Assembly: GCA_002691795.1 (NCBI GenBank)
Contig: NZIY01000067.1
Coordinates: 10,162 to 19,032 of the forward strand
Direction: 5' to 3'
DNA from: SAR116 cluster bacterium
Lineage (GTDB): Bacteria; Pseudomonadota; Alphaproteobacteria; Puniceispirillales; Marisalimonadaceae
Length of the DNA stretch: 8,871 bases
Below are positions 6,959-8,871 of the stretch, in pieces (positions within the stretch are counted from its first letter, which is position 1; each line of letters begins with the position of its first letter). Both the position numbers and the translations under genes were made by a program. The notes below the pieces were generated by a model. The model ran no database searches. It was not told where the DNA came from and was given only the letters and a program-made list of their open reading frames with translations.

Positions 6959-6994
6959 TTGACATTTTTGACAATTTAATGACTACTATAAAAT
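6959..6994 (+). promoter_or_regulatory. Probable promoter of the TRAP transporter genes, with tandem TTGACA
   Basis: In the 125-bp gap between the DUF3726-like gene and dctP, two perfect TTGACA hexamers (6959-6964 and 6968-6973) lie 9 bp apart. Downstream is TATAAA (6987-6992) overlapping TAAAAT (6989-6994). Spacing is 22 or 13 bp to TATAAA, and 15 bp from the second TTGACA to TAAAAT, so no pair has the ideal 17 bp. The region is still the best promoter candidate before dctP and leaves a leader of roughly 50 nt. The repeated TTGACA may alternatively be part of an operator. The rest of the gap shows no terminator hairpin after the DUF3726-like gene, so read-through from upstream is also possible. 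Confidence 0.5.
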
Positions 6995-7037
6995 TATTAG
7001 TTTATTATTCAATAAATCTAAAGCATTAAAACTAACT

Positions 7038-7043
7038 AGGAGG
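7038..7043 (+). promoter_or_regulatory. Strong Shine-Dalgarno sequence of dctP
   Basis: A full AGGAGG lies 7 nt before the dctP ATG. It is the strongest ribosome site in the window; the upstream amidase, M19-like and 554-aa genes have weak or no visible sites. It fixes the dctP start and points to high production of the periplasmic binding protein. Confidence 0.85.
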
Positions 7044-7050
7044 AAAATTA

Positions 7051-8076
7051 ATGTTAAAAATCAAAAGATTAATAACAGTCTCATTAATGTTTTTAATCTC
7101 CAATATATTTGCAACTATTGTTTTGGCCAAAGTAGATGGGCCAAGCGTTTTTTGGAAGTATAGCCTATGGGGAAAAAGAAGAGCTTTTACTGAGGGAGCA
7201 GAAACATTATCTAAAAGATTAGCTGAGGAAACAGACGGTAAATTTAAACTGAAAATTTTCTATGGTGGTCAATTAGCAAAATCAAGAGAAAATTGGGATG
7301 GTTTAAAAGCCAACTCTTTTGAAATGGCAACTGTTTGTAACTTTTATCACCCAAAGAAAAATCCAGGCTTAATGGTTTTAACACTTCCATTTTTACCACT
7401 TGGAAGTAGCTTTGATAGAGATGCAAAAGTAAGACAAGCTGTATATGATCATCCAATTTTAAAAAAAGAAGCATCTAAATTTAATGGAATATATTTTATG
7501 ACTTCTAATCTACCTCAATATGAATTTATGGGTAAAGGAAAGCCACCATTAAAGCTTTCTGACTTTAAAGGAATGAGAGTAAGAGCTGGTGGTGGTGTTG
7601 GAACAGCAATGGTAAGATTAGGGGCAACAAAAATGTCAGTTCCTGCTCCAGAAACGTATACACTTATCGCAAGAGGAGCGGTTGACGCTGTTTCATTTCC
7701 TTTTACATACGCTCATGCTGCCTATAAAATTCCAGAAGTAGCAGATTGGTATACTGCAAATTTATCACCTGGGACATCAGATTGTCCTTATGTCATGAAT
7801 ATGCAAGCTTATAACAAGCTCCCAAAACAATATCAAAATTTATTAAACAGTCTTCGTGGTGAAGCTTTAGAGTCACTTAAAGCGGCATATAAAAAAGCTG
7901 ATGATAAAAATCTACCTATTTGGAAAAAGAAATTCAAAGAAATTAGATATGATAAAAATACTCTTGCTGAATTTAAAGCAAAAGTAGGCAAACCAATTTG
8001 GGATGACTGGGTTTCTGCTAACAAGGATCAATTTGATGCTCAAGCAGTATTAGACGTTATTTTAAATTATAAATAA
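7051..8076 (+). CDS. dctP: TRAP transporter substrate-binding protein, DctP family
   Basis: A 341-residue periplasmic binding protein with a signal peptide (Lys/Arg at 3-6, hydrophobic 7-25, likely cleavage after ATIVLA at about 26). Mature landmarks typical of DctP are WGKRRAFTEGAETLSKRLAEETDGKFKLKIFYGGQLAKSRENWDGLKA (40-87), FKGMRVRAGGG (172-182) and LIARGAVDAVSFPFTYAHA (205-223). Arg178 aligns with the Arg that grips the substrate carboxylate in SiaP-type proteins (Arg147). The ligand is therefore probably an organic acid, but its identity is not readable. HPKKNP (100-105) and PGTSDCP (240-246) are landmarks that may define the subfamily. It delivers substrate to DctQ-DctM in the inner membrane, driven by a sodium or proton gradient. 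A strong hairpin directly after the stop codon probably raises its level above that of dctQM. Confidence 0.92.
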   Translation: MLKIKRLITVSLMFLISNIFATIVLAKVDGPSVFWKYSLWGKRRAFTEGAETLSKRLAEETDGKFKLKIFYGGQLAKSRENWDGLKANSFEMATVCNFYHPKKNPGLMVLTLPFLPLGSSFDRDAKVRQAVYDHPILKKEASKFNGIYFMTSNLPQYEFMGKGKPPLKLSDFKGMRVRAGGGVGTAMVRLGATKMSVPAPETYTLIARGAVDAVSFPFTYAHAAYKIPEVADWYTANLSPGTSDCPYVMNMQAYNKLPKQYQNLLNSLRGEALESLKAAYKKADDKNLPIWKKKFKEIRYDKNTLAEFKAKVGKPIWDDWVSANKDQFDAQAVLDVILNYK

Positions 8077-8084
8077 CATATAAA

Positions 8085-8117
8085 AAAACACGTGTGCGAT
8101 TATCGCATACGTGTTTT
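8085..8117 (+). terminator. Strong hairpin between dctP and dctQ, probable partial terminator or mRNA 3' stabiliser
   Basis: A 15-bp inverted repeat (8085-8099 with 8103-8117, one G-U pair, 3-nt loop TTA) starts 8 bp after the dctP stop codon. Its G/C-rich core (CACGTGTGCGA with TCGCATACGTG) stands out sharply from the A/T background and is followed by TTTTAATT. Hairpins at this position are known in transporter operons to stop part of the transcripts or protect the binding-protein mRNA from 3' decay, which gives more binding protein than membrane subunits. Which of the two happens here cannot be told from sequence. A GTG inside the left arm (8092) could be mistaken for the start of dctQ. Confidence 0.72.
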
Positions 8118-8136
8118 AATTAAAGGCTTTAACAAT

Positions 8137-8703
8137 TTGTTAGATTTATTTAATAAAAAACTAAGTAAAATTGAAGATTTTCTTGTTTTATTTGTTGGAA
8201 TATCAATTTTCATTGTAATGATTCTAACATCAATCCAAATCATATCTAGAGTTTTTGGTTATCCATGGCCTGCATTTCTAGAATTGTCCGAATTGGCAAT
8301 TTCAATTTTCGCTTTTTTAGGTGTTGCATTTGCTCAGAGAATGGATGCTCATATTCGTATGGAACTTCTTGTGGCAAATTTAAAAGGAAGAGTAAAATGG
8401 ATAATTGAGTTTATAGCAACATTTTGTGCCTTTATAGTTATTGGTATTTTGATTTATTTTAGCAGTTTGTTTGCAATAGACGCTTATGTCATTGGCGACA
8501 GCACAATGGATTACTTATTTCCAACTTGGCCTGCAAAAATGTTAGTCCCAATTGGGTTTGCAATTTGGTTTTTACGGCTTTTTTTAGAGCTCATAGGTTA
8601 TTTTAGATTAGCCGTAAATATTGATTCTGAACCTATGTATGTTCCTATTATTAAAACCGCTGAAGAATTAGCGAACGAAGAAATAGAGTCAATTAGAGAA
8701 TAA
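8137..8703 (+). CDS. dctQ: TRAP transporter small permease subunit, DctQ family
   Basis: A protein of about 188 residues with four membrane helices (roughly 15-37, 47-67, 88-110 and 131-153 from this start), the normal DctQ layout. The segment LDLFNKKLSKIEDFL before helix 1 and RMDAHIRMELLV after helix 2 are typical. It partners DctM in the inner membrane and docks the loaded DctP. The frame stays open up to a GTG at 8092, but that GTG lies inside the strong hairpin and would add MCDYRIRVLIKGFNN. I prefer the TTG at 8137, with AAAGG at 8122-8126 placed 10 nt before it, which yields the usual DctQ N-terminus. The start remains uncertain; no in-frame ATG is available before helix 1. dctM starts 1 bp after the stop codon. 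Confidence 0.85.
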   Translation: MLDLFNKKLSKIEDFLVLFVGISIFIVMILTSIQIISRVFGYPWPAFLELSELAISIFAFLGVAFAQRMDAHIRMELLVANLKGRVKWIIEFIATFCAFIVIGILIYFSSLFAIDAYVIGDSTMDYLFPTWPAKMLVPIGFAIWFLRLFLELIGYFRLAVNIDSEPMYVPIIKTAEELANEEIESIRE

Positions 8704-8704
8704 T

Positions 8705-8871
8705 ATGATTTTTGAAAAACTAATTCAAGGACAACCAGAAGGAATTTTTGGAATTGGATATAATGACCCTTCATTGGTAGGCATTATATGCACTGTCATA
8801 TTACTTATATTAGTAATCTGTGGTGTAAGGGTTGTAGTTGCAGCTAGTATTGCTGGAATAATTGGACTTGT
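8705..8871 (+). CDS. dctM: TRAP transporter large permease subunit, DctM family (3' truncated by window)
   Basis: An ATG one base after the dctQ stop codon opens a frame that runs off the window end (55 codons plus two bases). The product begins MIFEKLIQGQPEGIFGIGYNDPSLVG and enters a first membrane helix (about 24-41), then GVRVVVAASIAGIIGL. GVRV/A-AA-GIIGL is the usual pattern at the start of DctM, where helix 1 is followed by a short loop and helix 2. DctM is the large channel-forming subunit that carries the substrate and the coupling ion. Position after dctP and dctQ supports the call. The visible part is too short to judge subfamily. AGAG at 8695-8698, within the end of dctQ, may serve as a ribosome site. 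Confidence 0.82.
   Translation, partial: MIFEKLIQGQPEGIFGIGYNDPSLVGIICTVILLILVICGVRVVVAASIAGIIGL

Noticed and set aside
6926..7050. Terminator or small RNA in the gap before dctP
   Set aside because: No stem with a following T run could be found; only promoter-like hexamers and the dctP ribosome site are supported.
7244..8024. Open frames on the minus strand (7244-7474 and 7833-8024) opposite dctP
   Set aside because: Both are antisense to a clear DctP coding sequence and show no domain or start signal.
8092..8136. GTG at 8092 as the start of dctQ
   Set aside because: It lies in the arm of a strong hairpin, has no ribosome site in front, and gives an N-terminal extension unlike DctQ; TTG at 8137 is preferred.
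1934..8871. Genomic island or recently acquired segment
   Set aside because: There are no integrase, transposon, tRNA or direct-repeat borders, and base and codon composition look the same as in the housekeeping genes to the left.

Overview
The window is very AT-rich, densely packed and Lys/Asn/Ile-rich in its proteins. Together with the gene families present (Fe superoxide dismutase, a short PuuD-like membrane protein, an apt/nucleosidase pair and a TRAP transporter), this suggests a streamlined marine alphaproteobacterium, most likely of the SAR11/Pelagibacterales type. That assignment is an inference from composition and gene content; there is no marker RNA in the window.

Left part (1-1901), housekeeping. 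It opens with the 3' end of an iron superoxide dismutase gene, followed by a short PuuD-like multi-helix membrane protein on the same strand. The latter ends in a near-perfect palindromic terminator that also encodes the C-terminus of a convergent gene. On the minus strand an overlapping pair, apt followed by a short MTA/SAH-type nucleosidase, forms an adenine salvage unit: nucleosidase releases adenine and Apt turns it into AMP.

Right part (1934-8871), a probable catabolic module on the plus strand. Five tightly packed genes encode an AMI1-like amidase, a carboxymuconolactone decarboxylase (CMD)-family protein, an M19 'membrane dipeptidase'-like protein that appears to have lost one of its two zinc sites, a 554-residue protein of unknown function and a DUF3726-like protein. 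After a 125-bp gap with promoter-like sequence comes a tripartite TRAP transporter: DctP, then a strong hairpin, then DctQ and the start of DctM. The transporter probably imports an organic acid, possibly one with an amide bond, and the upstream enzymes probably process it. The substrate cannot be read from the sequence.

The strongest leads are this module as a whole, the M19 homologue with missing metal ligands, the unknown 554-aa/DUF3726 overlapping pair, and the dctP-dctQ hairpin, which also forces a re-think of the dctQ start codon. No tRNA, rRNA, CRISPR array, insertion sequence or attachment site was seen.
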